Shown here: positions 33,088 through 41,728 of the stretch, in pieces
Numbering within the stretch: the stretch's first letter is position 1
Layout: every line of letters starts with the position of its first letter
Assembly (NCBI GenBank): GCA_026004675.1
Contig: BPJP01000010.1
Location: forward strand, 124,001-188,000
DNA: 64,000 nucleotides
Reading direction: 5' to 3'
Origin: Gemmatales bacterium
GTDB lineage: Bacteria > Planctomycetota > Planctomycetia > Gemmatales > Gemmataceae
Program-made: the position numbers and the translations under genes
Notes under the pieces: model-generated
Database searches by the model: none
What the model was told of the DNA's origin: nothing
Seen by the model: the letters and a program-made list of their open reading frames with translations, nothing else

Positions 33088-34353
33088 ATGAATGCCGCCG
33101 CCACTGCGAAAGACTTGAACGATCCTGAATTGCAGCGTCGCATCAACGCTCTGCGCGCTATCGATAACTACACCAACTGGTTCTATCTCTTTCGCGAGTA
33201 CCTCTTGCTAGGCACGATCATCGGTAGCGCCATTTTTTTCTTTTGGAATCGGGCCGAATGGGGACTGGCGTGGTATTGGGACATTCCCGTTGCCCTGGTC
33301 GCTATCGTCCTGGTCGGCGCCGGTCAACATCGCCTGACCAATATCGCCCACGAAGCCAGCCACTATATGCTTTTCCGCAATCGGCTGCTGAACGAATTCG
33401 TCTCGGATTGGTTTGCGATGTTTCCCATGCTAAGCTGCACGCACCATTATCGCTTGCAGCATCTGGCCCATCATCAGTTCGTCAACGATCCGGAACGAGA
33501 CCCGGACGTTTTTCAAATGAGCGAAAGCGGGCACCGCTACGAATTCCCCATGCCTCCGGGGCAGTTCATTTGGGAATGCGTTCTCAAGCAATTTCTCTGG
33601 TTCCCGAAACTCATTCGCTATATCCGCGTTCGGGCTAAATATAATGCGACCGGAACGGGCAAAGGGCCTTATCGAATGAACAAACGGCCCAAAGTGTTGA
33701 TCCTGGTCGGCGTAGCCTATTTGCTTTCTTTAGTGGCGGTGCTGGCTGTCCTGGTGATGATCGGCAATCCCTGGCTGCTCGGGTTGGTGCCGATCGCGAT
33801 GCTCGCGTCGATTCTCGCCTTTTATGCCCTCGTACCCGACCGGTGGTACTTGCATTGCCTGGTTAAATCAGACATTCCGCCACGTTGGATGAGCCTGTTG
33901 CGCGTTACGCATATGACTTTGGCGTTGTCCGCAATCGCCTGGTTGACCTATCTGACCGACAAGCCGTGGTGGCTATACGCGATCGTGCTCTGGCTTGTGC
34001 CGATGGTGACATCGTTTTCGTTTTTCATGATCCTGCGCCAAGTGGTGCAACATGGCAACGCCGGTCGTGATCGCCTCACCAACACACGCATCTTCAACGT
34101 CAATTGGCTGATCCGCATGGCCGTCTTTCCACTTGGGATGGATTACCATCTGCCTCATCACATGTTTCCCATGGTGCCGCACTATCGGCTCAAGCAGCTG
34201 CACCAATTGTTGATGCAGACGGAATCGTACCGTAGCAACGCCGTCGTGGTGGAAGGTTATTTTCGTCACCGCACGAAACCGCCGCAGCATCCAACCGTTG
34301 TCGAATTGATGTCGCAACCGGCGAGGCAACCAGTAATGAACACGTCGACATGA
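33088..34353 (+). CDS. Membrane fatty acid desaturase
   Basis: 421 residues from ATG 33088 (a TTG four codons earlier is less likely). It has the three histidine clusters of the di-iron desaturase family: HEASH at 88-92, HHYRLQHLAHH at 119-129 and HLPHH near 353. Membrane helices lie at about 40-55, 65-82, 185-225 and 265-300. The enzyme introduces double bonds into acyl chains, or hydroxylates them, in the cytoplasmic membrane; it needs an electron donor that is not encoded nearby. Its stop overlaps the start of the RND pump gene by 4 bp (ATGA at 34350-34353), so the two are translationally coupled. Desaturase versus ketolase/hydroxylase activity cannot be decided by eye. Confidence 0.88.
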   Translation: MNAAATAKDLNDPELQRRINALRAIDNYTNWFYLFREYLLLGTIIGSAIFFFWNRAEWGLAWYWDIPVALVAIVLVGAGQHRLTNIAHEASHYMLFRNRLLNEFVSDWFAMFPMLSCTHHYRLQHLAHHQFVNDPERDPDVFQMSESGHRYEFPMPPGQFIWECVLKQFLWFPKLIRYIRVRAKYNATGTGKGPYRMNKRPKVLILVGVAYLLSLVAVLAVLVMIGNPWLLGLVPIAMLASILAFYALVPDRWYLHCLVKSDIPPRWMSLLRVTHMTLALSAIAWLTYLTDKPWWLYAIVLWLVPMVTSFSFFMILRQVVQHGNAGRDRLTNTRIFNVNWLIRMAVFPLGMDYHLPHHMFPMVPHYRLKQLHQLLMQTESYRSNAVVVEGYFRHRTKPPQHPTVVELMSQPARQPVMNTST

Positions 34354-37300
34354 TATCGCGCTTTTTCATCAACAGACCCATCGGCGCCGCGGTTCTGGCG
34401 ATTGTCATCGTCATTGTCGGCGGAGTAGCGCTGCGTGCTTTGCCGATCGCCCAGTATCCGGAGATCACGCCACCGACAGTCAAAGTAACAACGAGCTATC
34501 CGGGCGCCAACGCCCAGGTCTTGGCCGACACCGTGGCAGCCCCCATCGAGCAGCAGGTCAACGGCGTCGAAGGCATGATCTACATGTCGTCTACCAGTGC
34601 CAACGACGGCACCTACAACCTGACGGTGACCTTCGCAGTCGGCACCGATCTCGACATGGCCCAGGTACTTGTTCAAAACCGGGTGTCCATCGCGTTGCCG
34701 CAACTTCCCGAAGAAGTCAAACGCCAAGGGGTTATTACGAAGAAACAGTCGACGAGCATCCTGCTTTTCATTGCCTTGTCTTCACCGGATGGGAGTTTCG
34801 ACAGTCTTCAGCTGACCAACTACGCTTCGCAGAATATCAAAGACGAACTGGCACGGATTCCCGGGGTTGGCGATGTTGCTGTTTTCGGTGCCGCCGACTA
34901 CAGCATGCGCGTTTGGCTGGACCCCAATAAACTTGAGACGCATCATGTCACCGCCAGCGATGTTATCAATGCCATTTCCGCTCAAAACGTCCAGGTCGCA
35001 GCGGGACAGATCGGCCAGCCGCCAGCCGCAAAGGGACAGGCGTTCCAATACACCATCAACGTACGTGGCCGACTAAAAACGCCCGAGGAGTTCGGCGATA
35101 TTGTCGTCCGCACCGCGCCGGATGCCGGCGGCCAGTACCTCCGCGTTCGCGATCTCGTCGATTCCGTGCGGTTCGAAGTGGCGCCGGGTCGAATCGAATA
35201 CCGCCCGCGGATCGAATTAGGAGGCAAAGACTACAGCCAATTTTCGGAAAAGAACGGCCGACCGGCGGCCAGCATCGCCGTCTACCAGCTCCCAGGCGCC
35301 AACGCCTTGGAAGTCGCCGACAAGGTCCGCGACCGCATGACCGAACTTTCCGAACGCTTTCCCCAGGGCATCACCTACGACATCCCTTTCGATACGACGC
35401 GATTCGTGACGGCTTCGATCGACGAAGTCTATGAGACGCTCTATATCGCCGCCGCTCTCGTTTTCCTCGTGGTCTACGTGTTCTTGCAAGACTTGCGTTC
35501 CACACTGATACCGGCCATCACCATCCCCGTTTCCTTGATCGGTACCTTTGCCGTCATGGCGGCGCTGGGCTTTTCGCTCAACATGCTTACCCTCTTCGGC
35601 TTGGTGCTGGCGATCGGCATCGTTGTCGATGACGCTATCGTCGTCGTCGAAAACACGACTCGTCACATCGAAGAAGGCGGATTGTCTTCCAAGGAGGCGA
35701 CGATCAAAGCCATGGAAGAAGTCACCGGGCCAGTGATCGCCACCACGCTTGTGCTGATGTCGGTGTTTATCCCATCGTCCTTTCAGCCCGGAATCACAGG
35801 GCAATTGTACCGCCAGTTCGCCTTGACGATAGCCGCTTCGACGTTTTTCAGTTCGATCAATGCCTTGACGCTCAGCCCGGCGCTTTGTGCCCTGCTCTTG
35901 CGACCGCCGACCGAGAAGCGATTCTGGTTTTTCCGCGGGTTCAATCGAATCTTCATGCACTGTGAAAATTTCTACGAAAAGGTAGTCGGCCATCTCGCTC
36001 GGCGGACGATCCTGGTGCTCATTTTGTTTGTGGCGTTGATCGTTGCCGCCGGCTGGGGCTTTATCACTTTGCCTACCGGCTTTTTGCCCGAAGAAGACCA
36101 GGGGTACGTCGTAGCCGGTGTTCAGCTTCCCGATGCCGCCTCGCAAGAGCGGACTCGCCAGGTTGTCGACAAGATCAACGAAATGCTGGCGGAACAGCAA
36201 AAGTCCGGAGCGGTCGCCGACTGGATCACCATTGGTGGTTATTCGCTCCTCGATTCCGCTAATGCGTCGAACGCAGCAACGGTGTATATAGTGATGAAGC
36301 CCTGGGACGAACGCACCGACGAGCGCTTGCAGCAGAAGGCCGTCGTGCAGCGGTTGCGTCAGGAATTCGCCCGCATTCGACAAGGAATCGTTTTCGTGGT
36401 TGTGCCACCGGCGATCCAAGGACTTGGAGTCGCGGGGGGCTTTCAGATGCAGATTCAAGACCGCGCGGCTCAGGGCATGGAAGAACTGCAAGTCGTGGTG
36501 GACAACCTGATGGATGCCGCTGCGAGGCAGTCGGGACTGGCACCGCCAACGACGACCTTTCGCGCCAACGTGCCGCAAATCTTCGCCGACGTCAATCGCA
36601 CCAAAGTCATGCGTCTTGGCATCCCATTGAGCGAAGTCTTCGGCACTATGCAAGCATACCTGGGCTCGGCGTATGTGAACGATTTCAATCTCGCCGGACG
36701 CACTTATCAAGTACGCGTCCAGGCCGACTACCCCTACCGCGTCAAGGTAGAGGACATCGATCGGCTGTACGTTCGCAACAAGAAAGGGGAGATGGTGCCG
36801 CTGAGCACGGTTGTCAGCATCCGGCGAACAGTTGGGCCTCAGATCATCACGCGCTATAACCTTTATCCGTCGGCAGCGATCACGGGAGAAGCCGCTCCTG
36901 GCTATAGTTCCGGCGAAGCGTTGTCTCTGATGGAACAGCTGGCGAAGGCCGAGTTGCCCCCAACGATGGGGTTTGAATGGACCGGCATGTCGTATCAAGA
37001 GAAGCAGATCGACCCGGCCGTGGTAGCAGGTATTTTCGCCCTGGCAGTTGTTCTGGTTTATCTGGTGCTGGCATTTCAGTACGAAAGCTGGACGATGCCA
37101 GCAGCGGTCATTCTATCGGTTCCTCTCGCCCTTTTAGGGGCGGTGGCAGCGGTCGCCGTGCGACAGATGGATAACAATACCTACACTCAAATTGGCATCG
37201 TGTTGTTGATCGCCTTGGCCAGCAAGAACGCCATCCTGATTGTGGAATTTGCAAGCGAGATTCGCCACTCCGGCGCGGGAATCATCGAGTCTGCCATTCG

Positions 37301-37529
37301 TGCGGCCAGATTGCGTTTTCGCCCGATCCTGATGACCTCCTTCGCTTTTATCCTGGGTGTCGTGCCACTGGTCATCGCCCAGGGAGCGGGCGCCGGTAGT
37401 CGCCAGGCTTTAGGAACCGCGGTGTTTGGCGGGATGATCGCAGCCACCTTCCTCTCCGTTCTCTTCGTGCCATCGTTCTTCATCCTGTTTCGTCGAATCA
37501 GCGAATTCGGCAAGGAAGACGAGCGTTGA
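34350..37529 (+). CDS. RND-family efflux pump, HAE1/AcrB-like
   Basis: 1059 residues, the full length of AcrB-type inner-membrane pumps. The N-terminus ISRFFINRPIGAAVLAIVIVIVGG and the periplasmic domain starting LPIAQYPEITPPTVKVTTSYPGANAQ are typical of HAE1 transporters. The proton-relay Asp pair is in GIVVDDAIVVVENTTRHIEEG (TM4) and the Lys in ALASKNAILIVEFA (TM10). Two large periplasmic loops and twelve TM helices are visible. Such pumps drive drugs, bile-salt-like compounds or lipids outward using the proton gradient. No periplasmic adaptor (HlyD-like) or TolC-like gene is adjacent, so partners must be elsewhere. Coupling with the desaturase suggests lipid-related or envelope-stress cargo; that is inference. 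Confidence 0.92.
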   Translation: MISRFFINRPIGAAVLAIVIVIVGGVALRALPIAQYPEITPPTVKVTTSYPGANAQVLADTVAAPIEQQVNGVEGMIYMSSTSANDGTYNLTVTFAVGTDLDMAQVLVQNRVSIALPQLPEEVKRQGVITKKQSTSILLFIALSSPDGSFDSLQLTNYASQNIKDELARIPGVGDVAVFGAADYSMRVWLDPNKLETHHVTASDVINAISAQNVQVAAGQIGQPPAAKGQAFQYTINVRGRLKTPEEFGDIVVRTAPDAGGQYLRVRDLVDSVRFEVAPGRIEYRPRIELGGKDYSQFSEKNGRPAASIAVYQLPGANALEVADKVRDRMTELSERFPQGITYDIPFDTTRFVTASIDEVYETLYIAAALVFLVVYVFLQDLRSTLIPAITIPVSLIGTFAVMAALGFSLNMLTLFGLVLAIGIVVDDAIVVVENTTRHIEEGGLSSKEATIKAMEEVTGPVIATTLVLMSVFIPSSFQPGITGQLYRQFALTIAASTFFSSINALTLSPALCALLLRPPTEKRFWFFRGFNRIFMHCENFYEKVVGHLARRTILVLILFVALIVAAGWGFITLPTGFLPEEDQGYVVAGVQLPDAASQERTRQVVDKINEMLAEQQKSGAVADWITIGGYSLLDSANASNAATVYIVMKPWDERTDERLQQKAVVQRLRQEFARIRQGIVFVVVPPAIQGLGVAGGFQMQIQDRAAQGMEELQVVVDNLMDAAARQSGLAPPTTTFRANVPQIFADVNRTKVMRLGIPLSEVFGTMQAYLGSAYVNDFNLAGRTYQVRVQADYPYRVKVEDIDRLYVRNKKGEMVPLSTVVSIRRTVGPQIITRYNLYPSAAITGEAAPGYSSGEALSLMEQLAKAELPPTMGFEWTGMSYQEKQIDPAVVAGIFALAVVLVYLVLAFQYESWTMPAAVILSVPLALLGAVAAVAVRQMDNNTYTQIGIVLLIALASKNAILIVEFASEIRHSGAGIIESAIRAARLRFRPILMTSFAFILGVVPLVIAQGAGAGSRQALGTAVFGGMIAATFLSVLFVPSFFILFRRISEFGKEDER

Positions 37530-37697
37530 ATGCGGACGGCAGCAAAATCCGAAAAATCGCTATTCTCTCCCTGTATTTCCCGTTTTTACCCGGCAAGCCA
37601 GGCAAACTCGACGCAAACTCCGCCAGCTATCGCGTTATAGTAGTGACAGCGACTTGGCAGTATCCATCGCCTGCCTTGTCAATTGCCGGAGGAGAAG

Positions 37698-38159
37698 ATG
37701 AAGCTGGCTCAATTCCTGGCGGAACAACAAGTTCACTTCCAAACGTTGATCCACCCACCAGCATTCAGTGCCCAAAAGCGGGCCAAGTACCTCAACATAC
37801 CAGGGCACCAGGTGGCCAAAACAGTGTTGCTGGCCGGACCCGAAGACTATTTCCTCGCCATCCTGCCGGCGACGCATCATATCGACACCGAAGCCTTGGC
37901 GCGTGCCCTTGGCGGGCCGGTTCGTTTGGCCGATGATAAAGAAATCGCCGATGTCTTCCGCGATTGCGAATGGGGCGTTGTTCCGCCATTCGGCACGCTA
38001 TATGGATTGTCGGTGGTGCTCGATGATTCCCTGAGACCCGAGGCGATGGTCGTTTTTATCGGCAGCACCCACGTTGAAGCCATCCGCATGCGCTGTCGGG
38101 ACTTTGAGAGATTGGAGCGACCCGTTCGCTTGCCTTTCGCCCGGCGTGAAGCGTCGTAG
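37698..38159 (+). CDS. YbaK/ProX-type aminoacyl-tRNA deacylase
   Basis: 153 residues from ATG 37698, with GGAGGAG immediately upstream. It matches the YbaK/EbsC/ProXp fold: FQTLIHPPAFSAQKRAKYLNIPGHQVAKTVLL, in which the Lys in AKTVLL is the conserved functional residue, then LAILPATHHIDTEALAR and the C-terminal GVVPPFGTLYGLSVVLDDSL. Characterised members hydrolyse mischarged aminoacyl-tRNAs (for example Cys- or Ala-tRNAPro), but substrate specificity varies between subfamilies. It is cytoplasmic and transcribed separately from the pump gene 168 bp upstream. It converges with the glycosyltransferase at 38204. Confidence 0.85.
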   Translation: MKLAQFLAEQQVHFQTLIHPPAFSAQKRAKYLNIPGHQVAKTVLLAGPEDYFLAILPATHHIDTEALARALGGPVRLADDKEIADVFRDCEWGVVPPFGTLYGLSVVLDDSLRPEAMVVFIGSTHVEAIRMRCRDFERLERPVRLPFARREAS

Positions 38160-38203
38160 TGGCATGGACGTACCAGCCTTTCAAGCCGCGTTCTTTTCGC
38201 TTG

Positions 38204-39352
38204 TCACGCAGCCTTGGCAGTCGATCGATGTTTCGACTGCACCACCTGATCGACATATGCGAACAGTTCGCGAGCGAATCGTTCGGAATTGAAGCGTTCG
38301 GCTTGTTGGCGTGCCGCTATCGGGTCGAACAGCGCTTGCTGGTTTTCGAAGTCGAGAATCGCCTGCGCCAGGCAGTCCGGCGTCTGCTCGTCGAACCAAA
38401 CACCTGTGGGCTGCGACGACTGCTTCGGTGGCACCACGGTTTCCGTGGCACCACCGGCAGCGAAAGCGATGACGGGAGCGCCGCAGGCATGCGCTTCCAG
38501 GGGGACGATGCCAAAATCCTCTTCGCCCGGGAATAGCAACGCTTTGCAGCGACGGAAATGGTGCCGCAAAACGTGATCAGGCTGCCAGCCGAGAAAGTGA
38601 ACGGTTGGTCCCGCCATGGTACGCAAGCGGCGTTCGTCCTGTCCCGTGCCGATGACGACGAGTTGGCGCTGCAACCGGTTGCAGGCAGCAATGGCCAGGT
38701 CCAAACGCTTATACGGAGCAAAAGCCGAGACGGCCAGATAGTAGTTTTCCCGCGGCACACGCGAAGGCGTGTAATAGGCGGTATCGACAGGCGGATAGAT
38801 CACGACGCTCGAACGCTGGTAACATTCGGCAATTCGTCGTTTGACGGCATGGCTGATGGCGACAAAATGTGTTACGCGCGACGCAGTGGCGCGATCCCAC
38901 TGGCGAAGCCGATCGAGAATCCAGCCAATGAACTTTCCTTTCAATCCGGATCGGCTGAAATAGGCATCCCGCATATGCCAGGCATAACGCATGGGGGTAA
39001 AGCAATAGCAGACATGGGGGACGTGTGCCGGCGGGACAGCGGACTTGGCCACACAATGGCTCATGCTGAGAACCAGGTCGCAGTCCTCGATTCGCCAGCT
39101 TCGAACCGCCAAGGGCATGAAAGGCAACAAATAGCGATAATAGCGATGCACGGCGGGAAGCCGCTGGAGGAAGCTACAATGGACAGGCCGATTCTCTATT
39201 TCAGCAGTGAGGGAGCCGGGTCGATAAAGGAGCGTATAGAGAGGCGCTTCCGGCCAGCGACGACAGGCGACTTCGAGGCATTTTTCGCCGCCACGCATGC
39301 CGGTCAACCAGTCGTGTACCAGGGCAATCCGAAGGGATCGATGCGCATCCAT
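38204..39352 (-). CDS. Family 4 glycosyltransferase
   Basis: 382 residues with a GT-B fold of GT4 type. The N-terminal domain has RIALVHDWLTGMRGGEKCLE (Gly-rich acceptor loop), and the C-terminal domain has YLAVSAFAPYKRLDLAIAAC and the nucleotide-sugar site PGEEDFGIVPLEAHACGAPVIAF (the E-x7-E motif). It should transfer a hexose from a nucleotide sugar to a lipid- or polysaccharide-linked acceptor on the cytoplasmic side. Its upstream neighbour on the same strand is dsbD, 60 bp away, with no functional link. Other glycan genes are at 48-51.6 kb. The sugar and acceptor are not deducible. Confidence 0.88.
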   Translation of the reverse strand: MDAHRSLRIALVHDWLTGMRGGEKCLEVACRRWPEAPLYTLLYRPGSLTAEIENRPVHCSFLQRLPAVHRYYRYLLPFMPLAVRSWRIEDCDLVLSMSHCVAKSAVPPAHVPHVCYCFTPMRYAWHMRDAYFSRSGLKGKFIGWILDRLRQWDRATASRVTHFVAISHAVKRRIAECYQRSSVVIYPPVDTAYYTPSRVPRENYYLAVSAFAPYKRLDLAIAACNRLQRQLVVIGTGQDERRLRTMAGPTVHFLGWQPDHVLRHHFRRCKALLFPGEEDFGIVPLEAHACGAPVIAFAAGGATETVVPPKQSSQPTGVWFDEQTPDCLAQAILDFENQQALFDPIAARQQAERFNSERFARELFAYVDQVVQSKHRSTAKAA

Positions 39353-39412
39353 GCCAATACTTTCTCGGATAGGTTCAGTTGCAAATATCGAGTCGGGAAA
39401 AAACCGATGGTA

Positions 39413-41617
39413 TCATTCCCGGCTGGCGACTTTGGTATCTTCCCACGGCTGGCGTAGAAACTCAGCGAATTCCTGCTCTTTGTTGATTTTGCCTTCGTTG
39501 TAAATGCCGAGCACGTTGATTTTGCCGTTGGCCAACGGCTCGAGAATCACATACAGCGGCAATTGCTCCGTGTTGAATGCGTTCTTTTGAAATTCCAGGT
39601 TCCCTTCCGTGGCGTCGGTCAGTTGCCGATCAATACTCCCGTCGAACTGGCGGCGCACGCTCGGAGCATAGTATTCATCCGGGATGACGTCAGTGTACAG
39701 TTGCACGAGATGGTAAGGCTCGAAGAGTTGCTTGAATTGTGCCTTTCGGAAGACCGTTTCCTCGTTGATCTTGCAGTTGGTGCACGTCTTGCCGGTGAAA
39801 TCGACGAAGACGAGCTGTTTTTCACCAGTGCGTTTGAGTTTCCGCATGGCTCGGTCGACAGCTTGCTTCAGATCGCTCGACCAGTTCATTTCTTTGGGTT
39901 CGGGAAGCAAGAAGGAATCGATCCAGGCATAGACGACGCCGTTTGGCCGTTGGGTTTCGCCGTCGGCATCGAATTTGAACATGGCCGGAACGAGATAAAA
40001 GCCGATGCACAGGAAGAAGGCGGCAAAAAGAAGCCGCGGAACACTCAGGTTTTCGACTGGTGAATCATGGGGCAAACGATAGACGCCGAGCAGATACAAG
40101 CCGCACAAGACACTGAGAGCGATCCAGATGCCCAAGACGAAGTCATAGGTGAAGTAGGCGGTCTTGTTCAGCAGAACGAGTTCGGCAGCGCGGAAGAACT
40201 TGAACGCTGCCGCCAGTTCCAAGAACCCCATGACAACTTTGACGCTGTTCAGCCAGCCGCCGCTTTTCGGCAGCTTCTTCAATAACGCAGGAAAGAGGGC
40301 CAACAAGAAAAACGGCGACGCAAACGTCACGGAGAAGGCCAGTCCCCCAAGGATCCTTTCCCCCCATGTCATCGTTGCCGTCGCTGTCGTGCCGCTGAAT
40401 CCTCCCAGAAACGGCGCTACACAGGCGAAACTGATGATGGTAAACGTCAGCGCCATGAACATCGTGCCGACCAGACCACCCTGGCCTTCCCGGTGCGACG
40501 TCCAGCGAGTCAAGAAGCCTGGCAATTCGATCTCGTACATCCCGAAAAGACTGAGCGCAAAGAAGATGAACAGCCCCCCAAGCGCATAATTCATGATCGG
40601 GTTGACGCTCAGTGCCCGAAAAACGGATAACAATGCCACGGCGGCGATTGTCAACACAACCACGATGGTCGTGCAATACACGCTGGCCATCGCCAACGGC
40701 CGATGATGTTCGCTTTCCGACTGCTTCAAAAAGAAGCTCACCGTAATCGGGATCATCGGGAAGACGCATGGCGTGACCAGGGAAATGGCCCCCCAGAATA
40801 TGCCAGAAAGAATAAACGCCCAGAGACCTGATTTAGTGGAATGGCTCGAGGCAACATCGCCAACGAATTGCAGTCTCTTTTGTATGTCTTCCAAACTCTT
40901 TCTGTATTCTTCTGAAGTCGCTGCCGTGATGCGCGTCGGCTGCTTGTCGTCAGCCTCAGTGGGCGAGGGTTGCGGAGCTGCTTCCACTTTTGGTTTTTCG
41001 CTGAGAGATGCCCTTTCCTCGAGGTATCTGTCGACATCTGCCTTGTAAGCCGAGTCGATTGCCACTGCTTCGCCACCGACTTTCAGGGAAACTTCCGGCT
41101 GCAACGATTTGGGCAAACATCCCTTTTCGTCGCAAACTTGCACAAAGATCTTTGCCTTGATTTTCTTTTCCCCCGGCTCGGCATCGGGCAAGACGACCAT
41201 CGGTCGCTGCCAAGTCACCGTTCCTTCCAGTTCGTCCAGGGTTAGCTTGAGCTTTTCTTCGACCACTTTCCGTGGCGTCGGCTCCTTGAACTGCCCAACG
41301 GGAACAACATCCTGTACGTCAACAAACTCGATCCTGCTGACGAAAGCCCGGGCTTCGTGCGATGTCTGCCTGAGAGGGTAGGTATGCCATCCTTTTTTGA
41401 TTTTTATGGTGAATTGCCAAGTCACTGTCTCCCCGGGTTTGGCTTCCGCGGGCACCACCGAAACGTCGAACCCTTCGACAGCGTTTTCGAATGTGCGTTT
41501 CGACGCCTGAATACCCCCGAAGAGATCGTCATCGTCGGCGCGAGCAACATTTCCAGCTGCCAAAAGCAGCCCGCACGCCATCGTTGCTTGGGCTATTTGT
41601 CGAAGTATACGTTTCAT
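39413..41617 (-). CDS. dsbD: Thiol:disulfide interchange protein DsbD
   Basis: 734 residues from ATG 41617 (GGAAGG upstream); the longer frame has no signal. Order: signal peptide (RILRQIAQATMACGLLLAAGNVARA); N-terminal DsbD-alpha-like beta domain at about 45-190 (GETVTWQFTIKIKKGWHTYP); a coiled linker; eight TM helices at about 270-540 with the redox Cys pair in SLVTPCVFPMIPITV and ISFACVAPFLGGF; and a C-terminal thioredoxin domain with CTNC at 612-615 in FTGKTCTNCKINEETVF. DsbD carries electrons from cytoplasmic thioredoxin to periplasmic thiol proteins. The gene follows, after 111 bp, the thioredoxin/NHL gene on the same strand, which together suggests a periplasmic reductive pathway. The N-terminal domain is of the DsbC/DsbD-binding sort rather than the E. 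coli type. Confidence 0.9.
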   Translation of the reverse strand: MKRILRQIAQATMACGLLLAAGNVARADDDDLFGGIQASKRTFENAVEGFDVSVVPAEAKPGETVTWQFTIKIKKGWHTYPLRQTSHEARAFVSRIEFVDVQDVVPVGQFKEPTPRKVVEEKLKLTLDELEGTVTWQRPMVVLPDAEPGEKKIKAKIFVQVCDEKGCLPKSLQPEVSLKVGGEAVAIDSAYKADVDRYLEERASLSEKPKVEAAPQPSPTEADDKQPTRITAATSEEYRKSLEDIQKRLQFVGDVASSHSTKSGLWAFILSGIFWGAISLVTPCVFPMIPITVSFFLKQSESEHHRPLAMASVYCTTIVVVLTIAAVALLSVFRALSVNPIMNYALGGLFIFFALSLFGMYEIELPGFLTRWTSHREGQGGLVGTMFMALTFTIISFACVAPFLGGFSGTTATATMTWGERILGGLAFSVTFASPFFLLALFPALLKKLPKSGGWLNSVKVVMGFLELAAAFKFFRAAELVLLNKTAYFTYDFVLGIWIALSVLCGLYLLGVYRLPHDSPVENLSVPRLLFAAFFLCIGFYLVPAMFKFDADGETQRPNGVVYAWIDSFLLPEPKEMNWSSDLKQAVDRAMRKLKRTGEKQLVFVDFTGKTCTNCKINEETVFRKAQFKQLFEPYHLVQLYTDVIPDEYYAPSVRRQFDGSIDRQLTDATEGNLEFQKNAFNTEQLPLYVILEPLANGKINVLGIYNEGKINKEQEFAEFLRQPWEDTKVASRE

Positions 41618-41728
41618 CCTTCCATCCCTTTGTTCGAATGTCAGCCAGAGGAAGGTATTTCGGGTCAACCAAAAGAACAAGGGCAAGGTGTGACAATCAA
41701 ACAAACTGCGTTTCTAACACAGCGCCTG

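Noticed and set aside
35217-36998. Minus-strand open frame of 593 codons
   Set aside because: It lies wholly antisense to the RND pump gene, has the composition of a codon-shadow (His/Asp/Arg rich), no ribosome site and no domain.
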